Assembly (NCBI RefSeq): GCF_049651805.1
Contig: NZ_JBASCU010000036.1
Span: 1-64,000 of the forward strand
From: Pseudolysinimonas_A sp049651805
GTDB taxonomy: Bacteria; Actinomycetota; Actinomycetes; Actinomycetales; Microbacteriaceae
Direction: 5' to 3'
DNA length: 64,000 bases
Part shown: piece by piece, positions 23,778 through 32,930 of the stretch
How positions within the stretch are numbered: position 1 is the first letter of the stretch
Layout of the letters: each line of letters starts with the position of its first letter
Notes under the pieces: model-generated
Database searches by the model: none
Seen by the model: the letters and a program-made list of their open reading frames with translations, nothing else
Told to the model about the DNA's origin: nothing
Translations under genes and position numbers: made by a program

Positions 23778-24815
23778 ATGCCGAACGCTCCTGTCGCCGT
23801 CTCCTACGTGATGCCGGTGCTCAACGAGGCCGGCTATCTCGAGGCGGCGATCGCCAGCATCGTCGAGCAAGACCATCCCGGCGACTTCGAGATCGTGCTC
23901 GCCGTGGGCCCCTCGACCGACGGCACCGCCGAGATCGTGACCCGCCTGATCGCTGCGGATGATCGCATCCGCATCATCGACAACCCGGGCATGGACATCC
24001 CGATCGGGCTCAACCTCGCCATCGCGGCGAGCCGTCATCCGATCATCGTGCGCGTCGATGCCCACACCGAACTTGCCCCCGGCTACACCAGCCGTGCCGT
24101 CGCGACGCTCGAACGCACCGGGGCCGCGAGCCTCGGCGGGGTGATGGTCGCCACCGGCAAGCCGGGTCTTCAGGCCGCCGTCGCGCGCGCCTACAACAGC
24201 AGGTACGGGCTCGGCGGCGGGGCGTACCACGGTGAGAGTGCATCCGAAGGTCCCGCCGAGTCGGCCTACATGGGCGTCATGCGCGCGGACGCACTCCGCG
24301 AGATCGGCGGCTTCGACGAGACCCTGCGCCGCGGCGAAGACTGGGAACTCAACTACCGCCTGCGGCAGGCCGGCCACATCGTCTGGCTCGACCCGCAGCT
24401 GCGGGTCAGCTACTGGCCCCGCAGCACCCTGCTGAAACTGCACCGCCAATTCTTCGCGACCGGAGTCTGGCGCGGCGAACTGGTGCGACGGCTCGGCGCC
24501 CGCAACCCGCTGCGGTTCTTCGCCCCGCCGGTGCTGCTGATTTCGGTCGTGCTGTCCGTCATCCTGCTGCCCCTGCACCTCACCGGGGTGCTGAGCGGCT
24601 GGCTGGGGTGGATGCTCGCGCTCGTCTACCTCGGACCGCTCGCCTACCTCGGCCTGCTGGTGGTCGCCGGCGTCACGACGCCCGGGTCGTTCGCCGACCG
24701 GGTGCGCCTCGCCGTCGTGCTCGCGACCATGCACCTGAGCTGGGGTGCGGGATTCCTCGTCGGAGCCCTGCGCGGTGCCCGGGATGTCGTCGACCGCTCC
24801 CGCACGGAGTCCTAG
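23778..24815 (+). CDS. Family 2 glycosyltransferase, membrane-associated
   Basis: A 345-residue GT2 enzyme. GT-A features: N-terminal VMPVLNEAGYLEAAIASI, acidic VAVGPSTDGT region, DxD-type VRVDAHTELAPGY, and acceptor-site RRGEDWELNYRLRQAG. Two or three hydrophobic segments near the C-terminus (about 240-330) would anchor it to the inner membrane face, so a lipid-linked acceptor is likely. ATG at 23778. It opens the envelope-polymer region, which suggests a role in building or decorating the same polymer (inference). Confidence 0.88.
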   Translation: MPNAPVAVSYVMPVLNEAGYLEAAIASIVEQDHPGDFEIVLAVGPSTDGTAEIVTRLIAADDRIRIIDNPGMDIPIGLNLAIAASRHPIIVRVDAHTELAPGYTSRAVATLERTGAASLGGVMVATGKPGLQAAVARAYNSRYGLGGGAYHGESASEGPAESAYMGVMRADALREIGGFDETLRRGEDWELNYRLRQAGHIVWLDPQLRVSYWPRSTLLKLHRQFFATGVWRGELVRRLGARNPLRFFAPPVLLISVVLSVILLPLHLTGVLSGWLGWMLALVYLGPLAYLGLLVVAGVTTPGSFADRVRLAVVLATMHLSWGAGFLVGALRGARDVVDRSRTES

Positions 24816-24834
24816 CCCGGCCCTTCCTCCCGTT

Positions 24835-24893
24835 CATCCGTGAATTTTCGTTCGCGCGGATGGTCGATCCGCGCGAAAAGTCGCGGATAGACC
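24835..24893. repeat. Palindromic intergenic repeat, family 2, copy A
   Basis: A 59-base element with arms CATCCGTGAATTTTCG and CGAAAAGTCGCGGATA around a GC-rich centre. Two relatives lie at 36888-36946 and 37874-37930. The consensus arms are CATCCGCGACTTTTCG and its reverse complement. It sits between two convergent genes. Confidence 0.8.
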
Positions 24894-24910
24894 AGGTCGA
24901 CCCCGAAACC

Positions 24911-27607
24911 TCAGCCCAGCCAGCCTTCGGCGAGCATGCGCTCGACGACGCGACGGCCGGCGCCACCGTCGTCGCGCGGGGTGAAGCGTTCGCGCCAGGC
25001 GGCGGCCCGCGCGGCGTGGTCGGGGTTGCCGTCGGCGGCGGCCAGGATCGCGGCGAGCAGCTCCTCGCGCGTCGCCACCACGGGCCCGGGCGCCTCTGCG
25101 AGCAGGTCGAAATAGAAGCCGCGCAGGTCGGCGCTGTAGTGGGCGAGGTCGGGAGTGAAGAAGACGATCGGCCGACCGGTGCCGGCGAAGTCGAACATCA
25201 CCGACGAGTAGTCGGTGACCAGCACGTCGGCAACGAGCAGCAGGTCGGCCATATCGGGGTAACTGGTGACGTCGATGAGTCCCGCGCCTTCGAGGTCGTG
25301 CCCGTGGGCGAGGGTGCGAGAGTGGCCCCGCGCCAACACGACATGGCCCGCGTCGAGGTCGCGGGCGAAGGCGGCGAGGTCGACGAAGTCCACCATCTCG
25401 GTGCGGTCGTCGCGCCAGGTGGGGGCGTAGAGCACGACGCGCGCGTCGCTCGGGATGCCGATCGCGGCACGCACCGCCGCGGCCCGTCCATCGGAGTGCA
25501 ACACGTCGTTGCGCGGGTAGCCCTCCTGCCAGATCGGGCGGCGCATCGCGTAGGCCGATCGGAAGATCTCGGCCGAGTACGGGTTCTGCGCGAGCAGGGC
25601 ATCCCAGCGGTCGCGCTCGCGCAACACCGCGACGCGTGTTCGCAGCCCCCGGCCACCGCGGTCGAGTGCGAGCTTCTTCAGCATCGTGCCGTGCCAGGTC
25701 TGCAGCACCTTCTGATGGCTGCGCCGACGGTAGCGCTTGCGCAGCCAGTCGTTGACGACGAGGGCTCGGGCGGCGGCGCGCACCCGCCACCACTCCCGCG
25801 AGCCTTCGATGATGCGCACCGCGCCGTCGGGCACGGCGACCGAGCCGTCGACGACGCTCCAGTACCGGCGCACCTCGGGGCGCAGCTCGGCGAGGGCCCG
25901 GTCGATGCCGAGCGGATTGCACGACGCCGACTGGCCGTAGAAGCTCTCGAAGAAGACGGCGTTCTCGGGTTGCGGATGCCAGCCGCGATACTCGTGCTCG
26001 AGTCGGCGCTGGGCGACCGCGCCGCGTTCGTCGTCGGCGAGCGGGGCGGCGACGTGCACGACGACACCTCCGGCGTGCGTGCCCACGCTCGCCCGGAAGA
26101 GTTCGTGGTCGAGGTCGGCTGACGCGGTGGTGACCGCTCGTGAGGTCCACCCCCGGGGCGTCGCGAGCTGCAGCCGGTACCGGTCCGAGGGCAGCGCGAG
26201 CCCCTCGACGCCCCACCGCGGGCCGAGCAGCTCGAACTCGGCGACGGTGAGTTCGCCGGCAGTGGACAGGATGCCGTCGACCCGTGCCCGGCGACCTTCG
26301 AGTCGCGCGGCCGTCACGTCGCCTGAGATCGTCAACCGCAGCGTCGAACCTTCTGCCGACTCGATCGCGACGATCGGACGCGGCCGCACCTCGACGCCGT
26401 GAGCCGCAGAGCCCCCGGTGCGCGCGAGGATCTCATCGAGCACCGCGTTCGTCGCGTCTCCCGACACGTCGACGTACTCGTCGCGTAGCCACGCGCTGTG
26501 GCGCACCGCATCCGGGTCGCCGTCGAGCGCCGCGTCGAGAAGCTCGAGCGCGGTGGCCCAGCCGGTCGCGTAGCGTCCGCCGCTGAACTCCCGGTACGAG
26601 TCGTAGAGCCCGCGACGTTTCGCGTACGGCTCCAGGTCGCCGGCGAGGAACACGATCGGCCGGCCGAGCAGCGCGAAGTCGAACGCGATCGACGAGTAGT
26701 CGGTGAGCAGCACGTCGATCTCGGGAAGCACGGCGTTCACGTCGCGGGCCCGATCGGAGCCGAGCATCCGCACGCGGGTACTGGTCGCCGGACCCGACGC
26801 GTAGTCGCCCGCACCGAGCGGGTGAGCGCGCACGTAGAGCACGGCATCGCGGCGCTCGAGCCAGGCCACGATGGAGTCCCACTGCTCGGGTGTCGGAGCG
26901 ACCGGGTCAGGTGCGCCGTCGCGCCAGGTCGGCGCGTAGAGGATCGAGCGGGCCGAGCCGGCGTCGAGCAGGGCGCCGTCGCGCGGAGCGGTGAGCGCAT
27001 CGTCGCGCGGGTCGCCGGTCACGACGATCCGCGCCAGGGGCACGCCGAAGGCGCTCGCGATGCGTGCCGCGACGAGGTCGGAGGCGACAGGAAAGAGCCG
27101 GATGCCGCGCCCCGCGAACCGGTAGGCGCGCCTCAGAAGCGCGCGCACCAGGCGGTGGTCGGGCAGGAAGGACACGCGGAGGGTCGCGGGGGAGTCGAGG
27201 TGGAGGCGCTTCAAGGGGATGCCGTGCCAGAGCTGCACGACGAAGCCGCCGCGGGTCGCGAAGCGGTTGACATCACCGAAGCCATGCGTCACGACGATCA
27301 CCCGAGCGCGCAGGGTGAGCCAGAAGCCCCGCCATCCGGTCTTGCGTTCGGCGTCGAGCCCGAGCCCGCGCGCCTCGGCCAGCTCGGCATCCGTCGTCGC
27401 GAGCCACACGAGGCGGGTCGCGTCGCCGAGCCTCTCGCGCGCCGCCCGGTAGAGCGGCAGGGCACCCTCGCCGACGCCGATCCCGCAGCCGAACACCCAC
27501 AGCCGCGAACTGCGGGGCACGACGAGCGTCGCGAGCGCGCCAAGCGCATACAGCGGCAGTCGCAGCAACTTGAGGGCGTTGCCGGTGCCGAACGTGAATC
27601 TCGCCAT
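24911..27607 (-). CDS. Two-domain CDP-glycerol-type glycerophosphotransferase (teichoic acid synthesis)
   Basis: About 898 residues containing two tandem copies of the TagB/TarF/TagF-type GT-B transferase fold. Each copy carries the family hallmarks: WHGIPLKRL and WHGTMLKKL; LYAPTWRD in both; VLLTDYSSIAFDF and VLVTDYSSVMFDF; and GRPIVFL and GRPIVFF. A linker of beta type (about 440-560) lies between. Such enzymes add glycerol-phosphate or other polyol-phosphate units from CDP-activated donors to a lipid-linked chain. The start at 27607 (MARFTF) is favoured; an in-frame ATG at 27652 adds a charged stretch of low plausibility. Confidence 0.85.
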   Translation of the reverse strand: MARFTFGTGNALKLLRLPLYALGALATLVVPRSSRLWVFGCGIGVGEGALPLYRAARERLGDATRLVWLATTDAELAEARGLGLDAERKTGWRGFWLTLRARVIVVTHGFGDVNRFATRGGFVVQLWHGIPLKRLHLDSPATLRVSFLPDHRLVRALLRRAYRFAGRGIRLFPVASDLVAARIASAFGVPLARIVVTGDPRDDALTAPRDGALLDAGSARSILYAPTWRDGAPDPVAPTPEQWDSIVAWLERRDAVLYVRAHPLGAGDYASGPATSTRVRMLGSDRARDVNAVLPEIDVLLTDYSSIAFDFALLGRPIVFLAGDLEPYAKRRGLYDSYREFSGGRYATGWATALELLDAALDGDPDAVRHSAWLRDEYVDVSGDATNAVLDEILARTGGSAAHGVEVRPRPIVAIESAEGSTLRLTISGDVTAARLEGRRARVDGILSTAGELTVAEFELLGPRWGVEGLALPSDRYRLQLATPRGWTSRAVTTASADLDHELFRASVGTHAGGVVVHVAAPLADDERGAVAQRRLEHEYRGWHPQPENAVFFESFYGQSASCNPLGIDRALAELRPEVRRYWSVVDGSVAVPDGAVRIIEGSREWWRVRAAARALVVNDWLRKRYRRRSHQKVLQTWHGTMLKKLALDRGGRGLRTRVAVLRERDRWDALLAQNPYSAEIFRSAYAMRRPIWQEGYPRNDVLHSDGRAAAVRAAIGIPSDARVVLYAPTWRDDRTEMVDFVDLAAFARDLDAGHVVLARGHSRTLAHGHDLEGAGLIDVTSYPDMADLLLVADVLVTDYSSVMFDFAGTGRPIVFFTPDLAHYSADLRGFYFDLLAEAPGPVVATREELLAAILAAADGNPDHAARAAAWRERFTPRDDGGAGRRVVERMLAEGWLG

Positions 27608-27729
27608 GGCGGGAGTGCGGGGGCCCTTCTCGCTGCGCTCGTCACGCGGCATGGTCACGATTCTGTCACGACCGCAACCCCTCGCATCCGACCTGCCTGC
27701 CCTGTTGTGATCGAAAGGTGCAGATTTTC

Positions 27730-29046
27730 GTGACCATGATCCGCCGGCTCGCGCAGGACGCGCGCACGGCGTCACGCGTGCTGCTCAACGGGTTTCGCGC
27801 CCGTCAGGCTCGCAACGCGGCCGAACGCCTCGCGGCGACGATCCCGCCGCCGCGGCCGGGCAGCATCCGTGTCGGCCTCTACTTCGCCGACACCCGGGTC
27901 AACCTGTACCAGGTGCGGCAGTGGTACGCGTCCCTCGCCGGACTCGCCGAACGGCAGGGGGTTGCGATCATCACCCGCAGCCCGGGGGCCTACCTCGAGA
28001 TATCGCGCGAGACGACCATCCCGGTGCTCTACCTGCGCACCATCAGCGAGATCGAGGAGTTCCTGGCCGAACAGGATGTCGCCGTCATGCTCTACGTGAA
28101 TCAGAACGTCAAGAACTTCCAGATGCTCAGGTACGGCCGTGTCCTGCATGTCTTCATCAACCACGGCGAGTCCGACAAGGCCTACATGACGTCGAACCAG
28201 TTCAAGGCCTACGACTTCGCGTTCGTGGCGGGTCAGGCCGCGCTCGATCGGCTGGGGCGCGAACTGTGGGACTACGACGTCGCCCGGCGAGCGATTCCGA
28301 TCGGTCGACCGCAGACCGATCACCTCAGCGCGGCGAACATGCCGATTCCGCGCGACGACCGCACCGTCGTCTTCTACGCGCCGACCTGGGAGGGTGACCG
28401 GCCGACCATGGCCTACGGGTCGCTCGTCAGCCACGGCGTCGACCTCGCCCGTGCGGTGCTCGCATCGCCCGCCCACCGGCTGGTGGTGCGCCCACACCCG
28501 CGCACCGGGGTGAACTCCCCGGAACATCGCGCCGCTCGCGACGAGATCGCCGCGCTGATCGCAAGCGCCAATGCCGCAGACCCGTCGGCCGGGCATCTGT
28601 TCGACGAGGGCGCCGATCTGGGCTGGCAGTTCATCGTCGCCGACGTGCAGATCACCGACATCTCGGCGATGGTCTACGACCGTCTTGCCACGGGCAGGCC
28701 GCTCGTCGTCACGCGCCCGGTCTCCGCGGAGGCCGAGATCGACGAGCGCGGGTACCTGGCGGCCGCGGAGTGGCTGCGAGCCGAGGACGCGTCGCGGGTG
28801 CTCGAGATCGTGGAGCGCGCGATGCACGACAACGCGTCGCGCGCGACGCTCGCCCACTGGTCACAGCATCACTTCGGTGACACCTCGCCGGGGGCGTCGA
28901 CCGCACGATTTCAGGATGCCGTCGACCGATTGCTCGCGCTCTGGGCGGACCGCACGTCCGCCGGTCGGGGGGATGGCCCGCGACTGCAACCCGCGTACGC
29001 GCCGCTTGAGGATGACGACGACCCCCATGTGCCGCCGCGCGAGTGA
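27730..29046 (+). CDS. CDP-glycerol glycerophosphotransferase-like protein, paralog 1
   Basis: About 438 residues, one GT-B TagF-like domain. It has FYAPTWEGDRP, RPHPRTG and ITDISAMVYDRLATGRPLVV, which correspond to the YAPTWR, H-P and DYSS motifs, but the donor-site WHG motif is replaced by FINHGESDKAYM. An N-terminal segment YFADTRVNLYQVRQWY is shared with the next gene. The C-terminus is acidic. Starts GTG 27730, GTG 27718 or ATG 27736 are possible; AAAGG upstream fits 27730. It is divergent from the two-domain enzyme and in tandem with its paralog. Confidence 0.8.
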   Translation: MTMIRRLAQDARTASRVLLNGFRARQARNAAERLAATIPPPRPGSIRVGLYFADTRVNLYQVRQWYASLAGLAERQGVAIITRSPGAYLEISRETTIPVLYLRTISEIEEFLAEQDVAVMLYVNQNVKNFQMLRYGRVLHVFINHGESDKAYMTSNQFKAYDFAFVAGQAALDRLGRELWDYDVARRAIPIGRPQTDHLSAANMPIPRDDRTVVFYAPTWEGDRPTMAYGSLVSHGVDLARAVLASPAHRLVVRPHPRTGVNSPEHRAARDEIAALIASANAADPSAGHLFDEGADLGWQFIVADVQITDISAMVYDRLATGRPLVVTRPVSAEAEIDERGYLAAAEWLRAEDASRVLEIVERAMHDNASRATLAHWSQHHFGDTSPGASTARFQDAVDRLLALWADRTSAGRGDGPRLQPAYAPLEDDDDPHVPPRE

Positions 29047-29073
29047 ACCTGCCCGCACTGATTCAATGTCAGG

Positions 29074-30369
29074 GTGAGCCTCCTCAGCGACTTCAGAGCC
29101 GTGCGCCGCGTGATCCGCAATGCGGTGCGGTCGCGGGCGACTCGTTCGGAACTGGCGGCGCGTCACCAAAGCGCTCCGCAACCCGGAACCATCCAGATCG
29201 CGGTGTACTTCGCCGACACCCGCGTGAACCTCTACCAGATCCGTCAGTGGTACGCGCCGCTCGCCGAACTCGCGAAGCGGCATCCCGTCGCGATCATCAC
29301 GCGCAGCCCCGGCGCGACCCTGACCCTGCTCGACGAGTCGCCGGTTCCCGTCGTGTATCGCCGCCGCGTCGTCGACCTCGAACAGTTCGTGGCGGAGCAA
29401 GATCTGCGGCTCGTGCTCTACGTCAACCAGAACCAGAAGAACTTCCAGATGTTCCGGTATGGCCGCATGTGGCACGTCTTCGTCAACCACGGCGAGAGCG
29501 ACAAGATGTACATGACCTCCAACCAGTACAAGGCGTACGACTACGCCCTGGTCGCCGGCCAGGCGGCTCTCGACCGGCTGTCACGCAAACTCTGGGCGTT
29601 CGACGTCGAGCGTCGCGCCATCCCCATCGGTCGACCGCAAGCCGACCACTTCGGCGGTGAGCTGCGTTACCCCGACGATGACCGCATCGTGGTGCTGTAT
29701 GCGCCGACCTGGGAGGGCGACCGGCCGGCGGCTGCCTATGGGTCGATCGCGACTCACGGCCGGGCGCTCACCGCGGCCGTGTTGGCCTCGCCGAGGCACC
29801 GGTTGGTCTACCGGCCGCACCCGCGGAGCGGCGTCATCTCGCGCGAGTACCGCGAGGCGCACCAGGCGATCATCGCGGCGATCGCGGATGCGAACCGAGC
29901 AGAGCCGAGAGCCCACCACGTCTACGACGACGGCCCCGAACTCGGCTGGCAGCTCGCGGCCGCCGACGTGGCGGTCACCGACATCTCGGCGATGATCTAC
30001 GACCGGCTCGCCACCGGAAAGCCGATCCTGGTGACCCGGCCCTCGGCGCCCGACGCCGAGATCGACGAAGACGGCTTCCTCAGCGTCGCCGACTGGCTCA
30101 GCGCCGACGAGGCCGGCGACATCCTGGCCATCGCGGACCGGGCCCTGCTCGACCCGGCCGCGCGGGCCAAGCTCGCAACCTGGTCGACGCACTACTTCGG
30201 AGACACCACTCCCGGCGTCGCGACGCAGCGCTTCCACGCCGCGATCGACGCCCTCATCGCGGAGTGGGATCGGCACGCCCTCATCCACATCGGCGACCGC
30301 CGTTCGTCGGAGTCCGACCCGCTCGATGACGACGAAGACGAGGAAGGGTTGCCGCAGAGCGGCGATTGA
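29074..30369 (+). CDS. CDP-glycerol glycerophosphotransferase-like protein, paralog 2
   Basis: A 431-residue tandem paralog of the preceding gene, similar along almost the whole length: YFADTRVNLYQIRQWY, YVNQNQKNFQMFRYGR, FVNHGESDKMYMTSNQ, LYAPTWEGDRP and VTDISAMIYDRLATGK. As in paralog 1 the canonical DYSS is DIS and the WHG is NHG, so both belong to the same divergent branch. The tail is a run of Asp/Glu. A GTG start lies 27 bases after the paralog stop. The pair could add alternating units or act as a heteromer (inference). Confidence 0.8.
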   Translation: MSLLSDFRAVRRVIRNAVRSRATRSELAARHQSAPQPGTIQIAVYFADTRVNLYQIRQWYAPLAELAKRHPVAIITRSPGATLTLLDESPVPVVYRRRVVDLEQFVAEQDLRLVLYVNQNQKNFQMFRYGRMWHVFVNHGESDKMYMTSNQYKAYDYALVAGQAALDRLSRKLWAFDVERRAIPIGRPQADHFGGELRYPDDDRIVVLYAPTWEGDRPAAAYGSIATHGRALTAAVLASPRHRLVYRPHPRSGVISREYREAHQAIIAAIADANRAEPRAHHVYDDGPELGWQLAAADVAVTDISAMIYDRLATGKPILVTRPSAPDAEIDEDGFLSVADWLSADEAGDILAIADRALLDPAARAKLATWSTHYFGDTTPGVATQRFHAAIDALIAEWDRHALIHIGDRRSSESDPLDDDEDEEGLPQSGD

Positions 30370-30426
30370 CGAAAGCCCGCGTCGTGCACCCGACGTTCCG
30401 CCGGCCTGGCGTTACACTGCCGACAT

Positions 30427-30469
30427 CCTCGACAGCGCCGATGTGACGCGCTCGTACCGGCGCTGTCGA
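30427..30469. terminator. Hairpin between convergent genes
   Basis: Perfect 12-bp stem CTCGACAGCGCC / GGCGCTGTCGAG with a 19-base loop in the 111-base spacer between the second phosphotransferase paralog and the convergent EcsC-like gene. Likely bidirectional terminator; the loop is long, so another structured role is possible. Confidence 0.5.
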
Positions 30470-30480
30470 GTGGCGGGCAG

Positions 30481-31311
30481 TCAGCTCGCGGGCGGCAACA
30501 TCGGGTAGTTCGCCCGGCCTCGTGGCAGCTTCTGGGGGCGCGGCATCTTCGCCGCCGTGATCGCCTTCGATGCGCGCGGTGGCTTCTGCGGCTTGATCAC
30601 CGCATCCAGCGTCGCCGGGAAGATCGCGGGCGCCGGGCCGAACGCGGTGCGCGCCGAGTTCACGACCCGTCGCCCGAGCAGGTGATTGCCGCCACCGCCG
30701 ATCGCGGCGCCGATGCCGAACGGGATGGCGCGGCCGATCACCGAGGAACCCTGCGTCGCCGCGAACTTGCGCACGAATGCACGCTGAACCCGATCGCCGA
30801 GTGGGCCGAATACCGCCGCCGGCAGGCTGCGGGTCACCAGTTCGCCCCAGTAGGCGGTGCGGGTCGGACCGGCACCCGCGGCTTGGGTGGCGAATTGACG
30901 GATGAGCTCTTGCCCGCCGTTGCCGAGGATCATCGCCATCACCAGGGTGCGGGCGCGCTCGCGGTCGAGATCGGCGATGCCGTGCACCTCGGTCACCGAC
31001 TGCGCGAACAACGCGCTCGCCTCGAGGAACCCGGCGGTCTCGACGCCGGAGAGCACGACCGACACGCCGACTCCCACCGCGGGGATCGCCGCCGACGCGC
31101 CGACGAGCGCACCCCCGGTCGTGACCGCGGTGAGGTACCGGCGTTCGAGGATCGCAATGACCTGGGCCGGGTTGGCGTCGGGGCGACGAGATCGGATACT
31201 GCGGATGTGCGCGAGCACCACGGGCCGTTGCACCGACAGCAGGGCATCGAGTCCGCGCTCGGCCGCCGAGGGCGACCGGCTGTCGCTGCGCACTTCGAGC
31301 TCGTCAGGCAC
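30481..31311 (-). CDS. EcsC-like membrane-associated protein, unknown function
   Basis: A 276-residue protein with a small-residue-rich hydrophobic region (about 58-100, TTGGALVGASAAIPAVGVGVSVV) and a glycine-rich segment FGIGAAIGGGGNHLLGRRVV (about 200-220). The pattern of GIADLDRERARTLVMAMILGN followed by a Gly-rich pair of helices recalls EcsC-family proteins, but the match is weak. The C-terminal tail is basic and Pro/Lys-rich. The start overlaps the stop of the ABC exporter ATPase by 8 bases, so it is probably co-translated with the exporter, which suggests an envelope-related role. Confidence 0.55.
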   Translation of the reverse strand: MPDELEVRSDSRSPSAAERGLDALLSVQRPVVLAHIRSIRSRRPDANPAQVIAILERRYLTAVTTGGALVGASAAIPAVGVGVSVVLSGVETAGFLEASALFAQSVTEVHGIADLDRERARTLVMAMILGNGGQELIRQFATQAAGAGPTRTAYWGELVTRSLPAAVFGPLGDRVQRAFVRKFAATQGSSVIGRAIPFGIGAAIGGGGNHLLGRRVVNSARTAFGPAPAIFPATLDAVIKPQKPPRASKAITAAKMPRPQKLPRGRANYPMLPPAS

Positions 31312-32074
31312 CCTTCACACCGTAGTCGGCCTTGTAGCGGTCGACCACGTCGCGAATCGGGGCGTCCAGTACCAGTTCGCCCTGGTCGAGGTAGAGGCCG
31401 CGCGTGCAAAACCGCAACAGATCTTTCTCGTTGTGCGACACGAAGAACAGGGTGCGACCGCCGGCGAGCAGCTCTTCGATGCGGGTGTAGCACTTGGCCT
31501 TGAAGGGGGCGTCTCCGACGGCGAGCACCTCGTCGACGAGGATGATCGGCTCTTCGAGCCGCGAGATGACCGCGAACGCGAGGCGCACCCGCATGCCGCT
31601 CGACAGATGCTTGTAGGGGGTGTCGACGAATTTCTCGAGTTCGGCGAAGGCGATGATCTCGTCGAACCGTTCGGCGATCTCGCGCGTCGTCATGCCGTGC
31701 AGGCCGGCGGTGAGGTTGACGTTGTCGCGCACCGTGAGGTCGTTGACGAAGCCGCCGGTGATCTCGATGAGCGGCGCCACACCGCCCTCGACCCGCACCT
31801 CGCCCTCGTCAGCCAGCATGACTTGGGCGACCAGCTTGAGCAGCGTCGACTTGCCCTGGCCGTTGCGGCCGACGACACCGATCGCCTCGCCGGGCTGCAC
31901 GTCGAATGACACGTTGCGCAGCGGCCAGAACTCGTCGGGGCGGCGTCGCCTGGTGCGCCCGCCGAAGAGGTCCTTGAAGCTGCGGCGCGCGGCACGGTTG
32001 CGGGTGAAGCGGATGCCGAGATCCCGCACGCTGATCGTGCCCTCCGGCGGCTGGTCGTCAGGAGGCGGCGCCAT
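31304..32074 (-). CDS. Polysaccharide/teichoic acid ABC exporter, ATPase subunit (TagH-like)
   Basis: A 256-residue ATPase. Walker A GRNGQGKST, signature LSSGMRVRLAF (variant of LSGGQ typical of TagH/Wzt ATPases), Walker B IILVDEVLAVGD and H-loop FFVSHN are all present. The short size means it lacks the C-terminal carbohydrate-binding domain of Wzt-type ATPases. It exports the lipid-linked envelope polymer with the upstream permease. Its ATG overlaps the permease stop by one base, with GAAGGAG just upstream. Confidence 0.92.
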   Translation of the reverse strand: MAPPPDDQPPEGTISVRDLGIRFTRNRAARRSFKDLFGGRTRRRRPDEFWPLRNVSFDVQPGEAIGVVGRNGQGKSTLLKLVAQVMLADEGEVRVEGGVAPLIEITGGFVNDLTVRDNVNLTAGLHGMTTREIAERFDEIIAFAELEKFVDTPYKHLSSGMRVRLAFAVISRLEEPIILVDEVLAVGDAPFKAKCYTRIEELLAGGRTLFFVSHNEKDLLRFCTRGLYLDQGELVLDAPIRDVVDRYKADYGVKGA

Positions 32075-32883
32075 CAGATCTCCTTCAGCACGCGCCGGAT
32101 GCTGCCGCGGTACACGAGGAATCCGACGATCAGGAACACGACCGTCATCCCCGCACTGATCGCCACGGCGAACCCGTCGAGTTCCTGCGGGAAGAACGCG
32201 GCCCGGTACAACGAGAAGATGCCGGCGAGCGGATTGAACGCACCCCAGAACTGCAACTCCTTCGGCAGATCGCCGAGGCCGTAGATGATCGGTGAGGCGT
32301 AGAACAGGAAGCGCAGCACCAGCTTCACCGCCCGCTCGAGGTCGCGAAAGAACACCACGAGCGGTGCGACGAGCAACCCGATACCGAGGGTGAGCGCCGC
32401 CTGCAGCGGGATGGCGAGCAGCCACCAGAGCGCCTCGACGTGCACGATGGCGCCGAACAGCACGACGAACAACACGAGAACGGGGATGCTCGCGACGAAC
32501 TCGATGCCCTTGCTGAGCACGAGACGGGCGACCCAGATCGTGCGCGGGATCGTCGTCGACCGGATGAGCTTCGCCTCCTTCGTGAAGGCGCGGGTGCTGT
32601 CGGAGATCGCGCCCGTGAACCACATCCAGGGCAGCAGCCCGGCCAGCAGGAAGACGATGTACGGCTCGTAGCCCACCGGCCGGTCGAACACCTGCGTGAA
32701 GACGAACCAATAGATCGCCGCCATCACGAGCGGGTCGAGGATCGACCACAGGTAGCCGAGCGCGCTCGTCGAGTAGCGCACCTTCAGGTCACGCGTCGTG
32801 AGAATCCACAGCGACCGTCGGTAACGGGCGGCGGGGGACCATCGCCGACGCACCTCGGGGCGCGCGAAATCGTCGACGGTCAC
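32074..32883 (-). CDS. Polysaccharide/teichoic acid ABC exporter, permease subunit (TagG-like)
   Basis: A 269-residue ABC-2 type permease with six hydrophobic segments and the family N-terminus WILTTRDLKVRYSTSALGYLWSILDPLVMAAIYW. The motif region PLAGIFSLYRAAFF before the last segment is also typical of TagG/Wzm. It forms the exporter channel with the ATPase downstream. GTG start at 32883. The surrounding phosphotransferases suggest a teichoic-acid-like substrate. Confidence 0.92.
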   Translation of the reverse strand: MTVDDFARPEVRRRWSPAARYRRSLWILTTRDLKVRYSTSALGYLWSILDPLVMAAIYWFVFTQVFDRPVGYEPYIVFLLAGLLPWMWFTGAISDSTRAFTKEAKLIRSTTIPRTIWVARLVLSKGIEFVASIPVLVLFVVLFGAIVHVEALWWLLAIPLQAALTLGIGLLVAPLVVFFRDLERAVKLVLRFLFYASPIIYGLGDLPKELQFWGAFNPLAGIFSLYRAAFFPQELDGFAVAISAGMTVVFLIVGFLVYRGSIRRVLKEI

Positions 32884-32930
32884 GCAGCAACATTAGCCGC
32901 GCGGCGTGACCGGATCAGGTCACGGCAAAC

